This document shows positions 10,447-22,838 of a stretch of DNA of 64,000 nucleotides, one piece after another; position 1 is the first letter of the stretch, and each line of letters opens with the position of its first letter. Both the position numbers and the translations under genes were made by a program. The stretch spans positions 485,890,514-485,954,513 of the forward strand of contig CM060925.1 in the NCBI GenBank assembly GCA_030737875.1, read 5' to 3'. Below the pieces are notes generated by a model that did not search any database, was not told the DNA's origin, and saw nothing but the letters and a program-made list of their open reading frames with translations. Origin of the DNA: Allium sativum. Its lineage: Eukaryota; Streptophyta; Magnoliopsida; Asparagales; Amaryllidaceae.

Positions 10447-11625
10447 TTAGGTTTAGGATTCCTGTATAAAAAGTGAGTGAACGTATTTGTATTTTTTTAA
10501 AATATAAATATATTATATATATTTATACTTGGATCAATGGAGGATCCCACTAAATAGAAAGAGTATAATATGGTAAGAATTGGGATGATTGTTTTGTACA
10601 CTAAAGGAATGAACGAAATTTGAGACCCTTAGGAAATTCGGGTGGGAAGTATATAATATATTTTGAAATAGAGAAAGGAGGATCCCATGTGATTAATATT
10701 TCATATTAGCAGGTTTGGCAGTAAACCTTATAAATTGGAAAAGGTTAAAAAGAGAAAAATGGATTAGGAATATATATAGTTGAGAGAATTAACGCTGTGG
10801 GAGTGTCTAGGAAAGCCTAGTTAAGATTAGAAACCCACTTTGAGTCTAACCCCATTGTTAACTTTTAAGAACTTGAAATTATAAAAGTTTTTGGAAGATG
10901 GTTTCTGGTGTTTTCAAGTTTTAATCTTAAAAGTTATGGTTTTAAAATATGTAAAGAAGTACATATTGGATTTTGAAGTAAAATGGGGTACATTTTGTAA
11001 ATAATGATTTCTTGCGAAAATTTTGTCTAAAATAAAATTCTCTCAGTAAAAGGTGCATATTATAGAGCTTGTATAACCTGCTAGTTTTCTTATTATATTG
11101 CATAAAAGAATTTTTAACAAAGAAAGTTTCGAAATCTCTATTCTTTTGATAATCATTTTTGATAAATTGTTTTAAAAGAGAAAATTTTGTTGGGTAAACA
11201 AAATAAGTTGTAGAAATTAATAACAGAGTGGATGTTTGCACCTTGTAGTATGAAGCTGAACCGACCTTATAGACAAGAACAAGCCGTAAACCTAATTGAG
11301 AATTAGTTGTCCTTATCTACTCCAGTTTTTGTGATTTTTTTAAAAAAATGAATGATGATTTACATTTTTTATGATGATATGTTTTATAGTTTGGCAAAAA
11401 TAAGTTTTCATGAGGAAAATAAAATTTTGACACTTTTAATTTTTGGAAGAAAATTTAAATGAAAATGCCATATCGTATTTTGAAAAAATATGGAGTAGGT
11501 AATGATTAGAGCCTAGGAAAGACGGGAAAAGTTTTGGAAGCTATGGAGTAAATGGCGAGAATTATCTTGGAATAAGGGTAAGTTCCCGTGTAATGCATAA
11601 GCATTGAAAAGCCTAGGGTATTGCT
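10447..11625 (+). other. Element B interior, left part, no gene recognised
   Basis: This is AT-rich sequence with only short open frames. I recognise no gag, protease or polymerase motif in either direction. It is probably the leader and a decayed interior of the non-autonomous element. Confidence 0.6.
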
Positions 11626-11900
11626 CATTACAACAAAAAGACCATATTACAACTGTAGTTTTACAACTTTCACTGGATGACTGTTGTAATAAAGGTTTTT
11701 TACAACTGTTATTTCCTGAAAGTTGTAATAAACATATTTTTAACAACTTTTTTATTTCGACAATTGTAATGGATGCCTATTACAACATTTCTTTTTGGCA
11801 TGTTGTAATAGATGTCTAATTTTAACAACTTTTATTCTATACCTATTGTAATAGATGTATATTACTACTCAAAAAAAAAAAAAAAAAAGATGTCTATTAC
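11626..11900 (+). repeat. CACTA left terminal and subterminal repeats
   Basis: Many copies of TTACAAC, GTTGTAAT and related heptamers occur in both orientations, ending in a poly(A) run near 11870-11888. Such repeats are transposase binding sites in CACTA elements. Confidence 0.8.
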
Positions 11901-12436
11901 AACCTTTTATTTTTAAATAATAATAATTAATATTAAATTATAATCACTACTAAATAATAACAATTAATTTTAAATATGAAATAACCAATACTGATAATTA
12001 AAATTAAATAGCTAATAATGGATATAATAATAATAACTAATAAATAGTATTAATAATTTTAAATATGAATAACCAATAAATAGGCTAGTAACATATGCAT
12101 GGTAATTAACTTTTTATAATTAATATTCAATTATAGCATATACATTATGAAAACTTACACTAATAATTAATAACTAAGTAGTAATAAATAATATTAATAA
12201 TTAAGAAATATTTAGTAATTTGTTGTTGATAATTCATAATTTTTTTAAATAACACATAAATATTAATTAATTATTTAATGATTAGAAAATTAGTAATTAA
12301 TAAGTAATAAATAAATTTTTAATTTTTAATTTTTAATTAATGATTGAAAGTTAACAAATAATCCTTAGCAACTACTGTTAAATAAAATAATTAATAGAAA
12401 TTGAATTTAGAAGCTTTCCTTCAATTTAGAAATAAT

Positions 12437-13024
12437 TTTTCTGCTAATAATTATAGCGCTTCTGCGCCCCTATTTCATCTAAATTTTCATTTCCTGGCAG
12501 CCTTGTTTCTTTTTTATTATCAACTGCCGCTTGTCTCGCCTATGCAGCCCTAAATTTCAAATCCCGCCACAGTAAAATCCCTTTCGCACTGTTTCAGATC
12601 TAATGTTTCATCCACTCATTTCTTCCCTCTCGCACTACACTACATCATCAGCTGCCACCATGCCCTTAATCCTAAACCTAATTACCTTTGGTCCATCTTT
12701 CTACGTACCAACCCCTTCGCTATCGCTTTCCTTCTCTCACGCGAAGTCTACCTCAGTCGCCCTTCTTCTCTCTCCCTCTATCGATGACGCCGAATCTCTC
12801 TCTACTGCCGTGTTCCCCTCTTTCCATGTCAGGTTCTGTTTCTATCTTAACCAGTTATGCTCTCCTAACAGCTAGCCTCTCCTCTCCCATAGGTTTTATT
12901 ATTTGACTATACATCACAACACAATATCAGTTGACTTTCAAGCTGAAAGGAATGAATTTGACGGGTCAAGTTGAACACGGTAATCAACTCTATTTGGTTT
13001 ACTTAGTTTTATCATTTGATTATA
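12437..13024 (+). other. Leader-like CT-rich segment in the CACTA, possible third captured fragment
   Basis: The flanks at 11900-12436 are very AT-rich. This stretch is much richer in C and CT and contains a 90-residue open frame (12603-12875) rich in Ser, Leu and Pro. A possible exon at 12931-12979 is bounded by CAG and GT. It could be the 5' leader or first exons of one of the captured genes or of another gene. I do not recognise the protein. Confidence 0.35.
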
Positions 13025-13925
13025 TTTACCCAAGCAGCGTTAAGAACGCTCATTACCAAGGTAAGCAGTAAAATTAAAACATTTTGTTCGCTATGCAGCT
13101 CAAAATCATATGAATTTCATTCTTCGTATTGTTAGTTTCTTTCTACAAAGAGGGAAACTGGTCATGTCACCATAGACAAGTTACCACCTATAATGGCAAA
13201 ACTAAAGGGGCTCACCAGTGTACTCAACGAAGATGAGGTAGCTGCAATCTTATCTGAATCAGATCCGGATATAATCAAGGAAATAGAATTTGAATCGTTT
13301 CTTAGGGTATTATCTTTTTCAAACCTAATGTATTTTGCTTAAATCACAATTTGCATTTAGAGTTGCATTAAGGGGCTGTTGAATCATTAGGCCTACTTGA
13401 ATCTTCAAGCACGAGCTGTAGATAAAATGGGTGGTGCAAAGAATTCTTCGTCTTTTTTGAAGTCATCCACAACTACAACTCTTTATAACATCAGTGAATC
13501 TGAAAAGGCATCTTATGTGGCACATATTAATGGTTATCTTGGCAAAGACCTATTTTTGAAGAAATATTTACCAATAGATCCAGCTACGACTCTGTTATTT
13601 GATCTTGAAATAGATGGAGTACTGTTATGGTAAGTTGCTTAAGTTAAGTCGGCCTTACGGTATTGGTGAATAATAAAAAATATAGTTATCCTATGTTTTA
13701 TCCTGGTGTTTTACGCCTATACGAACTGATGTAAAACTTTATTTTTTGAACAGTAAATTGATAAATGTTGTTGTTTCTGGTACAATAAACGAGAGAGCGA
13801 TTAACACTAAACATGTGTTGAACCCATGGAAAAGAAATGAGAATAACACACTCTGTCTTAACTCTGCAAAAGCTATTGGGTGTACCGTGGTCAATATCGG
13901 GGAGCAAGATTTGGTTGAAGCTAGA
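13025..13925 (+). pseudogene. Captured fimbrin (plastin) gene fragment, four exons with introns
   Basis: Fimbrins cross-link actin filaments through calponin-homology domains. Four exon pieces give one continuous reading frame of about 206 residues when standard GT-AG introns are removed: 13025-13060, 13136-13306, 13391-13629 and 13754-13925. The translated pieces include [56 protein letters not shown] and [15 protein letters not shown]. These are the EF-hand-like N-terminal region and the first half of the first calponin-homology domain of plant fimbrins, in the right order. Retained introns mean genomic capture, not a retrocopy. No start codon or later domains are present, so a normal fimbrin cannot be made. 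The frame has no internal stop, which suggests recent capture or constraint. Confidence 0.88.
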
Positions 13926-14406
13926 GTAAGCTTTTCATTCATTTTATTTTATTTTAAATAACGGTTTAATTTCTGAAACACTATTTCCTTATTGCAATCA
14001 TTTAGCTATTAGTGGCACTTCAGATAAAGTATATATACAGAGTATATGTAAAAAAGTTCATTAGGGTATAAATATATTATATGCAAGGATGACTTCAGTG
14101 TGTAAATATATCATATTTCATTAGGGTATAAACAGAATATTTGTTAATAAGTCTGTATTCATAATTTGGTTTCCAAGCAGATGTAAGATTTACTTCAACC
14201 CGAGTCCGTTATGATGTTCAAACAGAAATATAAAATTTTATTCATTTATAGATGATATATTCTTTGTACGCCTCTTTGAAACAACCATTTTATAGTATTT
14301 TTTTGAAATTTCAATTATGTTTATGCAAAGAATAAACTTTATACCAAAAATTAACAAGGAAACTCTAAAAAAACTGAACCTAAATTATTACTTTACGTTG
14401 CCATAG
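13926..14406 (+). other. Spacer between captured fimbrin and DHQS exons
   Basis: This AT-rich, intron-like sequence begins with the GTAAGC donor after the last fimbrin exon and ends with a CCATAG acceptor before the dehydroquinate synthase exon. The junction between the two captured genes must lie here. I see no other coding signal. Confidence 0.55.
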
Positions 14407-14575
14407 GATAACATTGATGAAGGTATTTGACAAAGCCATAGAAAGTAGGTTTGATCGGCGTTCAACATTCTTGGCTCTAGGTGGCGGATTGACAGGCTAT
14501 ATGTGTGGATTAGCTGTTGCCGCTTTTCTTCGTGGTGTTAATTTCAATCAAATACCAATAACTCTGATGGTTTAG
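14407..14575 (+). pseudogene. Captured 3-dehydroquinate synthase exon
   Basis: 3-Dehydroquinate synthase makes 3-dehydroquinate in the plastid shikimate pathway. The exon translates to pieces such as MKVFDKAIESRFDRR, FLALGGGLTGYMCG and FLRGVNFNQIPITLM, which match the NAD-binding region of plant dehydroquinate synthases. It is preceded by an AG acceptor and followed by GTGTG, a donor-like site. The last codon is TAG where the family normally has a Gln codon before this junction. The GGG-x-x-x-D type motif has Tyr in place of the conserved Asp. Only one exon of 169 bases is present, so no enzyme can be made. Direct splicing from the last fimbrin exon would be out of frame. Confidence 0.85.
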
Positions 14576-15199
14576 GTGTGTTCTATTTGGACGGATGGCT
14601 TTAAAAAGTTACTTATTCCTTTTTAAATGCACGGAAAAAAAGAAGATTGATACAAATGAGCTTTGTAGATTTCATAGGCAACTAAGCTTTGTAATTGGAT
14701 TAAAGGCTTTCAAGGCAAATAAGAACAGTTGTAATTTTATACATTTTTATGTGGTATATGATTTATAATTTGTATTCTAGATATAAAGTTGTGATTTTTA
14801 TCAATGAATGGATTATGATGCCTTTAAACTTACATCTACTTTTTATATTATTTATCTATTTATTGTTGCACATATAAAATATATATAGATTCTTATCTAT
14901 ATAATTTATGAATATATTACAACTATAAAATAAAAGTTGTAATAAAATATATTACACCGCTTATAAATAATTGTAAAAATTACAACAACAACGGTTCATA
15001 ATAGTTGTAATAACGTTTATTACAACGGTGGAAAAAAGTTGTAAAATATACATATTACAACGGTGTTGCAAGGATGCAAAAAAGTTGTAAAAGATTTTAG
15101 TCTATTACAACTTCTTAATACACGATGGTTAGCCCACCGTCATAGAATGTATATTACAATGGTTTTTCACTATTGTAATATGGTTATTTTGTTGTAGTG
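14576..15199 (+). repeat. CACTA right flank and subterminal repeats
   Basis: No gene is seen to about 14920. Dense TTACAAC/GTTGTAA repeats follow and run to the terminal GTTGTAGTG at 15199. Confidence 0.75.
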
Positions 15200-16210
15200 T
15201 CTTGAAATAATTGTTGGTACACCGCTAGGACTAATGGTGACTACTATATAGTGAAAGCAAGTAAGTGTTTAGATCTTGTTGGGGTAATACCATTTATTAC
15301 ATTTCTATTCGGATCGTTCCGTTATTTTGTTCTTGTTGGGTAATTAGGGTAACACCTAAACCTGTCGTGGATCTCATGGTTTGGACTTTTCTGTCTGAGG
15401 GGGGACATAGTCTCGAGATTCTTGGCTCTTAGTAGTAACTGTGTTTGGTGTCTGTTTTCCTGTTTTAGTTGAAAGACTAGAAGGATTGTTTGGAAACTAA
15501 ACTTAGATCAGATGATTAAATATGCTAAGAAAAGAGAAATGGTACAACTAAAAAGGAAACAACAAATTCAGTAAAGCAACAAACACGACAATCAAAGGAA
15601 AATGGAAAATTATGAGAAAAGATGGATAAAAATAAAAATTTCCAAGATAAGTTGAAAAGAAAACCAGTAACAAAGAAAATTTTCTTATGTGGACTGTATC
15701 CGCATAGGAAAATAGGGAATCTTTATAGATAGTTCAATAAAATCGAAGTACGGTTGGAAAAAGGTACATAAAAGAAAAATGAACGATGTGAAATTCTCCA
15801 TTTTACACCTTTTTGTAACATAAGAAATCGAATTTAGAATATTAGATTTTTCTTAAATTCGAAAAATAAAGTTGGTTGGTAGGGTTTTGGATGCAACAAT
15901 TGGGTGAACTGCGCTCTTGCTCTGCAAGAATGTTAGAAATTTTGGATGAAAAATGTATTTTGATTTTCAAAATATTGCATTTATGTAGATCTACCAGTAT
16001 ATTTAGGATGTGAGCATCATATTTTTAAAGAATTTTTGTAAAATTTGCATACACATAGGAGGTACCGCTTAGGCATACATGTATTATTATGTTGTATTAC
16101 ACTTTGCACAAGTGCACAACGTTTGCAAAAATTGGATGCACACATGATGGATGGATATTATGCGAGGGATTATCTATTTTACCCTTATCAAATTTCAAAG
16201 ACGAAATTAC
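15200..16210 (+). other. Element B interior, right part, no gene recognised
   Basis: AT-rich sequence with stop codons in all frames. There is no pol or integrase similarity that I can see. The last stretch (TTTCAAAGACGAAATTACC) resembles the conserved ATTTCGGGGACGAAATCC sequence before the polypurine tracts of A and H. Confidence 0.55.
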
Positions 16211-16225
16211 CTAAGGGTGGGAGAA
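16211..16225 (+). other. Polypurine tract of element B
   Basis: CTAAGGGTGGGAGAA lies directly before the LTR start TGTAACACCCC at 16226. Confidence 0.82.
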
Positions 16226-16942
16226 TGTAACACCCCGCATTTTATGACAATTTAATAATTAAATAATGCATATGTATATATATGCATAAACATAAATATA
16301 TATATATGAAGAATATAATAAAGATAATATGTGATTGCATGTAATAAATACATGCACTGGAAAAGAAGAAAAGATTAATGCAAATAAAAATGTAATGCAT
16401 GCATTGAAAGAATGAAAGGATTGGTTGCATGCAATGTAAATATGTTGCATGCACTGATTTACAAATATTATGCATTAATAATAAGTGAGAAACAAAAGAA
16501 AAAGATGCATGCAATGGTTTAACTAAAAGATTACATCAAACATGAAAAAGACAAATAAGAAGAGAACAATAACTACCATTGTTCTAAGCCTTGTTAATAA
16601 TAGCTGTAGCAGTCAAGTTGGTTAGAACATGCAGCTCTTATACAATAAGTGCAGAGTTGGATCCCTGCTGCTGTCATATTTTTGTTTTAGGGAACGGCTA
16701 AAATAAATACATGTTCATAAGAAAAAAAAATATAAGTGCACATATAAGGAAAGATATACATATAAGGAAGTAAAGAAAATATATATACATATATGTATGA
16801 GTATGTATATATATGTATATATGTGCAGAAAAATATATAAAAGAGATAAAGTTCAAGATAAGGCTGCAATCATAGAAATATGGCAAATTTAAATAATGAT
16901 ACAACACCATTTGAATTTTAAAAGTGATCAAATAAAAGTTGT

Positions 16943-16976
16943 GCGTATATATATATATATGTATGTATGTATGTAT
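16943..16976 (+). repeat. TA/TATG microsatellite
   Basis: Short runs of TA followed by four GTAT units. Confidence 0.9.
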
Positions 16977-17117
16977 ATACGTGTAAAATGGTCATTAGAA
17001 GATTTGTGTACGCATAAGAAGATTACATGTAAATATAAAAGTTAAACATATTCCACAAATTCAAACATTCGAAAATCAAAATTCTACGCCAAAACAGCTC
17101 GCGGGACCCATAGGGGT

Positions 17118-17154
17118 GTCGATACCCCTGTAGGTGGTCGACACTGGGGTCGAC
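17118..17154. promoter_or_regulatory. GTCGAC cluster in B LTR
   Basis: GTCGAT at 17118 and GTCGAC at 17137 and 17149; the last two are 12 bp apart. The cluster lies about 100 bp upstream of the TATA box, matching the arrangement in A and H. Confidence 0.6.
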
Positions 17155-17256
17155 ATCACTTAGATCCGATAAGGATTCATTAACGTTTCTGGACTGCTTT
17201 TTTAACTAGGTTCAATGCTGACTCAACGCTGCGTGTACGATAAGATCTTGAACACC

Positions 17257-17264
17257 TATAAATA
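17257..17264 (+). promoter_or_regulatory. TATA box of element B LTR
   Basis: TATAAATA lies after the GTCGAC cluster and before a CT-rich leader. A CAAG|GTAAAT donor-like site follows at 17445. Confidence 0.6.
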
Positions 17265-18319
17265 GGCTAGCAGAGACTAGCCTAAATCTCATATTTTTGA
17301 GATGACGTCTGTACTCTGTCATTCTACCTCCTCCTCAAATCTCTTCAAAAAAAAGATAATTAGTTTACGAAAATTCTGAATCAAGATCTGGAGGAAAAGA
17401 ATGAATATTAATAAGAAGGTGTTCAGAATCATATTCGAAGCAAGGTAAATTCTTGGATCTGGTCTATTCAATTTTCTTCCTCTTTCTTTCCTTTTTCTTT
17501 TAGTAAGAATTGTAGATCCATGGTTGTTAGTTTCTGAATCCAGTTAGGGAAAATCATGTAATGCTAGATCTGGACCAGGTTGAGGAATTGGGAAGTAAGT
17601 TAGGTGAGTGGATTTAGGTTATATCATTTTTGATAATGGTATATTATCGTTTAACATTCCCCGTTATTATGCAAAGTAGTCTGCTATAATGATTAAGAGT
17701 GTGAAATGCTATTATGGCAAGTTGAAATAATAATATGAATGTGTTGGAAAATTCATATGTTGAAACGTTTAATATGCTGAAATGTACATATCTTGAAATA
17801 TAAACTTGATAGAATATGTGTAGCAATTACTGTTGTTCGAATTTCATGTTAACTTGTAACATTTATGTACTTGAACCCTTATTTGTAGAAATTGGAACAG
17901 TTACATGTTAGAATAGAATTAATACAATGTTAGAATAAAGGAATAACATGTTAGAAAGAACAAGAGACCTAAAATGGACTTAATTTGACGTTAAACATGA
18001 CATGTAAAAATATAGATTTCAGTAAAATTTGAAAGAACGAACATGCCCAGATTATATAAAAAAATTACAGTAAATAGAAAACTGTAATGCACCTAGACAA
18101 GAGGTTAAATTTAACCTCTGGTAGAAGTCTGCCCGAAGCCGCCCGGCAAATCCAGCATCACAAGTTGTTAATTAAACATGTTGGGTCTAATGCGTAAATA
18201 AAACATGTAAGTGTGCTAAGACACGAGGTTAAGTCAACTTTTGAAAGAAGTCTGCCTGGAACCATCCGACAAATCTAGTATCTACAATGGTAGTCTTAAT
18301 TTGAGAGTCTAGTACATAA

Positions 18320-18321
<2 letters not shown>

Positions 18322-18363
<42 letters not shown>
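18322..18363 (+). repeat. (TA)n microsatellite in B 3' LTR
   Basis: About 20 uninterrupted TA dinucleotides. Confidence 0.95.
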
Positions 18364-18366
<3 letters not shown>

Positions 18367-19780
18367 TATAAAAGGATAGAATTAAATGACATTAATTGTA
18401 ATTAATGGAAAATGGAATTTAATGGAAGTTACAACAATAAAAGAAAGGGAATGAATGAGGAATGATAACAACCTATTATAAATAAATTACATTAATGAGA
18501 AGGTTATATAATAGGTAGGCTTGTCCTGGGGACAAGTGAAAATTATAACTTAGGTTATAATAAACGATAAAGAATATGGAATAACTTATGTAATAAGATA
18601 AGTTGTACTTAGTTGTAAATTAAGTTATATGTGAAAACGAGAATCTGAAATATGTGGATAAGGACAACATAAGTTATATTCACGGGAAGAGAAACTTATT
18701 AGTAATCCTTAGTTAAGGGAACTAAGTTAATAAGTAAACAACGAGTGATAGTGTAAGATGGAATTATGATTAAATACGAAAGAATGAGGAAAACTTATGA
18801 AATGAAATAAGTTATATCAATCATAAATAATTAGTGACATGTTAAGCATAAAACATGTGAATTAAGATATATTTAATTACACATTAAGTAGAACATGTTA
18901 TTGTAACCATGAAATTGGCGATGAATAATATAAAGAGAATGTAGATTACAGACCTTGAATTACAATCTAGAGAATAACATGTAGTAAGCTTATTAATAAA
19001 CTGACATAGATTAAGTTACAACTGAAATTAATAAGCAAGAGAACTTGGTAAGCCAATATAACTGGGAATAACCAAGTTGATTGGAAACCTAAAATGGAAG
19101 AGCAAGCGCGTAATTAATGATTAGACATAGGGTCTAATAACACACTAAACTGAGGCTCTTGGAACGGTCCGTACGACGATGAATAACCCAATGGGGTAGA
19201 TCATCGTGGCGTCATGAGGCACGAGGGGAGCACACGTTCATTTGATTATTTTGTCGGCTCCGAAGGACCGGAATAGGGTGCACGCGGCTTCCTCAGACGT
19301 TAGAGGAGCTCCTGCTAGTCCTCTATGGTTGTGCAGTGTTCGGGTTGTGCTCACAGAGGTTGGGCTGCGTGTTACTACCATGTGGGTGGGCCTTGACTGC
19401 AAAAGTAGCTTTGCAGTCAGAATGCTGTGACGAGGTGACACTAGGTGATTCAGCGATAGCCTCAACGAGAGGCGAGGTCAGGACCAACAAAGATAAAAGA
19501 TCGTCGGGTATCCGTCATCGGCAGTCATTTGGATGCGAAAGGACTAAAGCTAAACCCAAGACACATCCACCTTTCACTATCGAGGCACGATGGTTTAGGG
19601 GAGGCGCCAAGTGGATGTTTAGATTGTTAGTTAGGGGCAAGTCGCTTAGCTCTTGTACTCTTTACTAGTTGAGGGAGGGGCCGAGGTGGGGCCATAGCCA
19701 CCATGATAAATAGATCTAAAGGATATCTATATTTTGAGGCTCTTAAAGGCGGGCCTGTACAGATATGAAAAAGCTCCCGA

Positions 19781-19822
19781 TCAAGTTCCGTGTTACTTAT
19801 ACGACCCTGTCACGGAACTTGG
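19781..19822 (+). other. Conserved stem-loop in B 3' LTR
   Basis: CAAGTTCCGTG at 19782-19792 pairs exactly with CACGGAACTTG at 19811-19821, with a possible extra T-G pair outside. Relative to the B 5' LTR, a G-C pair has become A-T on both arms, a compensatory double change. Confidence 0.75.
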
Positions 19823-20577
19823 TACACATTAGAGGTTATGTGCGGTTAAGCCATCGAATACGATTGACGATACATACATGGAAAAATCTGGATATATGCA
19901 TGTCTGCTTTGGGTAGTGTATCGTAGACTTGAGGGCATTACTCTGTGATCTCATTCGATCAAATGTGGCAGTATGCATGCTTACGTAGCATGGCGATGGT
20001 GGTTCTATGAGGAACGTAGCGTTGTTATATAGAGGTTTGTACATTACTTTGGCGTCGGATGAGGGACTGTGTATATTTCTATGGCGTTACGATGGAGATC
20101 GTGCGAGTGGGGTACCATGGCGTGTACCTTAATATTGGGGGTAGCTAGATATATACTGAATTAGGTTAATCCACCGGGAGTAAATGGGTACGACGTGTGT
20201 AATCCTTGAGTGTTGTTAACCCAAGTAACCTAATAAATAAGATAATGTGATTGAACGGTATATGTAGGGTTATCCAAAGTGTGTAGTTTAAATCCAGTCA
20301 CCAAACATGTGTTCTGCCCCCCTCCTCATAACATACTTGCAGGTTAGATTTGTGGCAGAGACATGACAGCTTTGGATGCTAGTTAGCCAGAATTATTAAT
20401 ACGGTAACGCTATACTGATTATATTATATTTTATCCATTCCGCTGTAAGATATTTTTTGAGCTCTGACATATTTTATGTCTATGTCTTTTCTGTAGGATA
20501 CCAGAGCAAACCAACACGAGTTTTGAAAGATTAGAATTTTGAAAAAAATTCGGTCTGTCGGAATTTGGGTTGTTACA

Positions 20578-22817
20578 TTGTAAATATCCTATTTCAAATA
20601 ATGTTAAGTCTTGAAATCTTTTATTTTCAAATCTTATGAAAGCTTTCTTTCATTTTATAAATTATATTATTTAGAACTTAGCTTTAAAATCAAATTCAGT
20701 CATTTTTAAATTCTTATTTAGATTTCAGAACATCAAAAAACTTACTTCGATGTTTAAACATCATTTATAAGTCATTTCTTACATTCAATAAGTCATTTAT
20801 AAAATTTATTTCAAAAAATTCAAAAGCACCTGCAAAACTTGTTGATTTTAATATTTCATTTTATAACTTCATAAAACATATTTTTAAATCATGGTTAAGT
20901 TTTAATGTTGGAAACCTTCTGTATAAAACTTGATTTATTTATAAAACTTTAGTTTGCACAACTTATATACAATCGATTCAAAATCTTGATTTTGTTATAA
21001 AACAATTTTACAACTTTCAAAACTTGGATATTTTACCTTATAGTAAATCATCGTCTTCAACATTCTGATTTTAGGCCATCTTCCACAATCCACTTAATCA
21101 ATACTTTTTTATTCATCATAATACGTCAAGTTTAATTCAGTAGTCATAATCCAAAACTGATGTTATGTTAGATAGTTCATACGGGTAAAATATGAAAGCG
21201 AATAACGTCCAAAACAATGAGTAATCATGTTGGAGCGTCCAACCTATCCACTTGCATCACAATGCATATAGGAACACATATAAGCATATAAATTAAATAA
21301 TATATTCTGTCATATAAGATGAATCTTCCTAGTTTAGCAAGTAGTGTCAAAGGTCATTCGCTCTGCGGGCAGGAATACATAAACCCAAACCAACTTGGTA
21401 AGCCGTAAATCATCCAAAGAACCAATTGTACATCTAATTATAAAATTGTTGATAATGAATATTATTATAACATATAATAACTGTACATCAAAGATTGTGA
21501 GTTTTAACACACCATCCAAATCCACCAACGATTTCGCATCGTTGAATGGTTAAAATCGATGGCGTTCGATTTTGACTAACATCCAACAAGCTCTAAATCC
21601 TACCAATCTGACTTGTATGTGTACACTACGCAAATACCATCCATGATGAAGATGAACCCTCGATCGAACCTAGTAAACTTTGTATAAAACACATATGAGT
21701 GTTACAACTTTTCAGTTGAATTGAAATAATTTTATAATTAAACAATAGCCATTAAACATGCTAATTACCTCCCTAGTCTATGATTAACACGATTATTACT
21801 ACCATTAATGCGTGCGACCTTCATTTTCTTCCTGGTTAGCTCATGAACCAAACTCCGCCTCATAACCATCTAGCGTGCCACCAAGAGCCCACATTCTTTC
21901 GTCGCACGCAGGGCACCACTACCCCCACGCCAAGCCTCGCCATTCAAAAATCCTGGTATTGCCATAAATTGAAGATGAAAGAAGACCGTTGATCTCCTGA
22001 TTTCCCTACCTCCGCTCAACTATTCCAACCGCGACCACTTTGAGCCGTTGACTCTCACCCTCCCCTCCTCTTTCCTTCAGGCGCCATGGCCTAATACTTG
22101 ATGTGGCATTCGAAAAACGAAAAAAAATGAAACTAGACCCGCCTTCGTTTCTGCGATTTTCTTGCCAACTTGATTGTCCGATCAACGAATGGCAAACTCA
22201 GTTGCATTCATATTATCGATATAAATAACTTCCATTTATGGGGTTTAATCCAGAAGTGGATGGATTGGTTCAAACCACTCTGGCCATTATAATGTCCATA
22301 AAGGCTAGGTTTCGTAAACAAAAGAGGTGAGACACTTATATAGACTCCTTAAAAACACTATTCACTAAATCTAAAATATTCCCAATTCGAGATGAGGCAT
22401 GCTCACTGTCGGTCATAGTCAATAACCCATATTTCGAACATAACAGAACTAGTTTCGAGAGCTAATTCGATCATATGTCTAGCTTTTGAAATCATAATAT
22501 AATATTACAATAGTACTTCACTTATTGATACACGTTTATATCGCGTAGGATCACATGGCAACTCTGATCAATAAAAAATTGAAATCTTACAATTGTTTAC
22601 CATTCCAGAATCGATGAAACTGGTTCGTCGAATTTTAAGATTGTTTGCAAAATGGTTATTTTTACGTATCAACGAGATCGAGAAATAATAAATCGATTAC
22701 CAAACACTTAAATTCTCTAATAATAATTTATTATTATCATTCACATTTAAATAGAATTATAATTTAACATCAAATTAATTTAAATTGCCTTTTAGCTTCA
22801 AGTTTCAAATTTTCAGC
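20578..22817 (-). mobile_element. Element C: decayed minus-strand LTR, left part
   Basis: AT-rich, and related on the reverse strand to the LTRs of elements E and G. The reverse complement near 22440-22700 contains phrases like CGAAACTAGTTCTGTTATGTTCG and TCATCGATTC in the same order as E. The LTR is interrupted by the LINE at 22818 and resumes at 41221. No coding region is recognised, and the short open frames here have no family signature. Confidence 0.6.
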
Positions 22818-22830
22818 CTAATCCAACATT
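22818..22830. other. LINE target-site duplication, left copy
   Basis: CTAATCCAACATT is repeated with one mismatch as CTAATCTAACATT at 41208-41220. It flanks the LINE on the poly(A) side. Confidence 0.75.
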
Positions 22831-22838
22831 TTTTTTTT
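22829..22838 (-). other. LINE poly(A) tail (poly-T on plus strand)
   Basis: A run of ten T marks the 3' end of the minus-strand LINE, next to its 3' untranslated region (TACTTCTTCTCTGTATTAATAAATGG on the minus strand). The last two T overlap the target duplication. Confidence 0.75.

Larger units (their letters stand above)
11626..15199 (+). mobile_element. Non-autonomous CACTA transposon carrying host-gene exons
   Basis: The left end reads CATTACAACAAAAAGACCAT and the right end is the reverse complement of CACTACAACAAAATAACCAT, giving near-identical terminal inverted repeats of the plant CACTA (Spm/En) type. The left end carries a CACTA to CATTA change. Both ends are followed by dense subterminal TTACAAC/GTTGTAA repeats (about 11630-11900 and 14920-15199). 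Flanking trinucleotides are GCT and TCT, an imperfect 3-bp target duplication. No transposase is present. The centre holds fimbrin exons (13025-13925) and a 3-dehydroquinate synthase exon (14407-14575), both with splice sites. It sits inside the internal region of element B. Confidence 0.88.
9222..20577 (+). mobile_element. Element B: non-coding LTR element with a nested CACTA
   Basis: The 3' LTR is complete (16226-20577). Its end repeats as the truncated 5' LTR at 9222-10432, directly after element A. Primer site and purine tract are present, but the 5.8-kb interior has no gag or pol, and 3.6 kb of it is a CACTA transposon. This fits a large non-autonomous element with gypsy-type termini. 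The LTR shares the GTCGAC array, the duplicated CCGCCCGG module and a conserved stem-loop with element A, so the two are distant relatives. Confidence 0.88.
16226..20577 (+). repeat. Element B 3' LTR (4352 bp)
   Basis: Starts TGTAACACCCCGCATTTT and ends GGGTTGTTACA. It contains a GTCGAC cluster (17118-17154), a TATA box (17257), a donor-like GTAAAT after CAAG (17445), a tandem module related to the A-type CCCGCCCGG module (about 18090-18310), a long (TA)n run, and a stem-loop at 19781-19822. No protein is recognised. Confidence 0.92.

Noticed and set aside
16242..16931. Antisense frames rich in Tyr, Ile and Phe
   Set aside because: They come from low-complexity AT-rich sequence with ATAT runs; no coding signature.
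4870..20577. Identical 4352-bp length of A and B LTRs as a sign of identity
   Set aside because: The sequences differ over most of their length and only share modules; the equal length appears to be coincidence.
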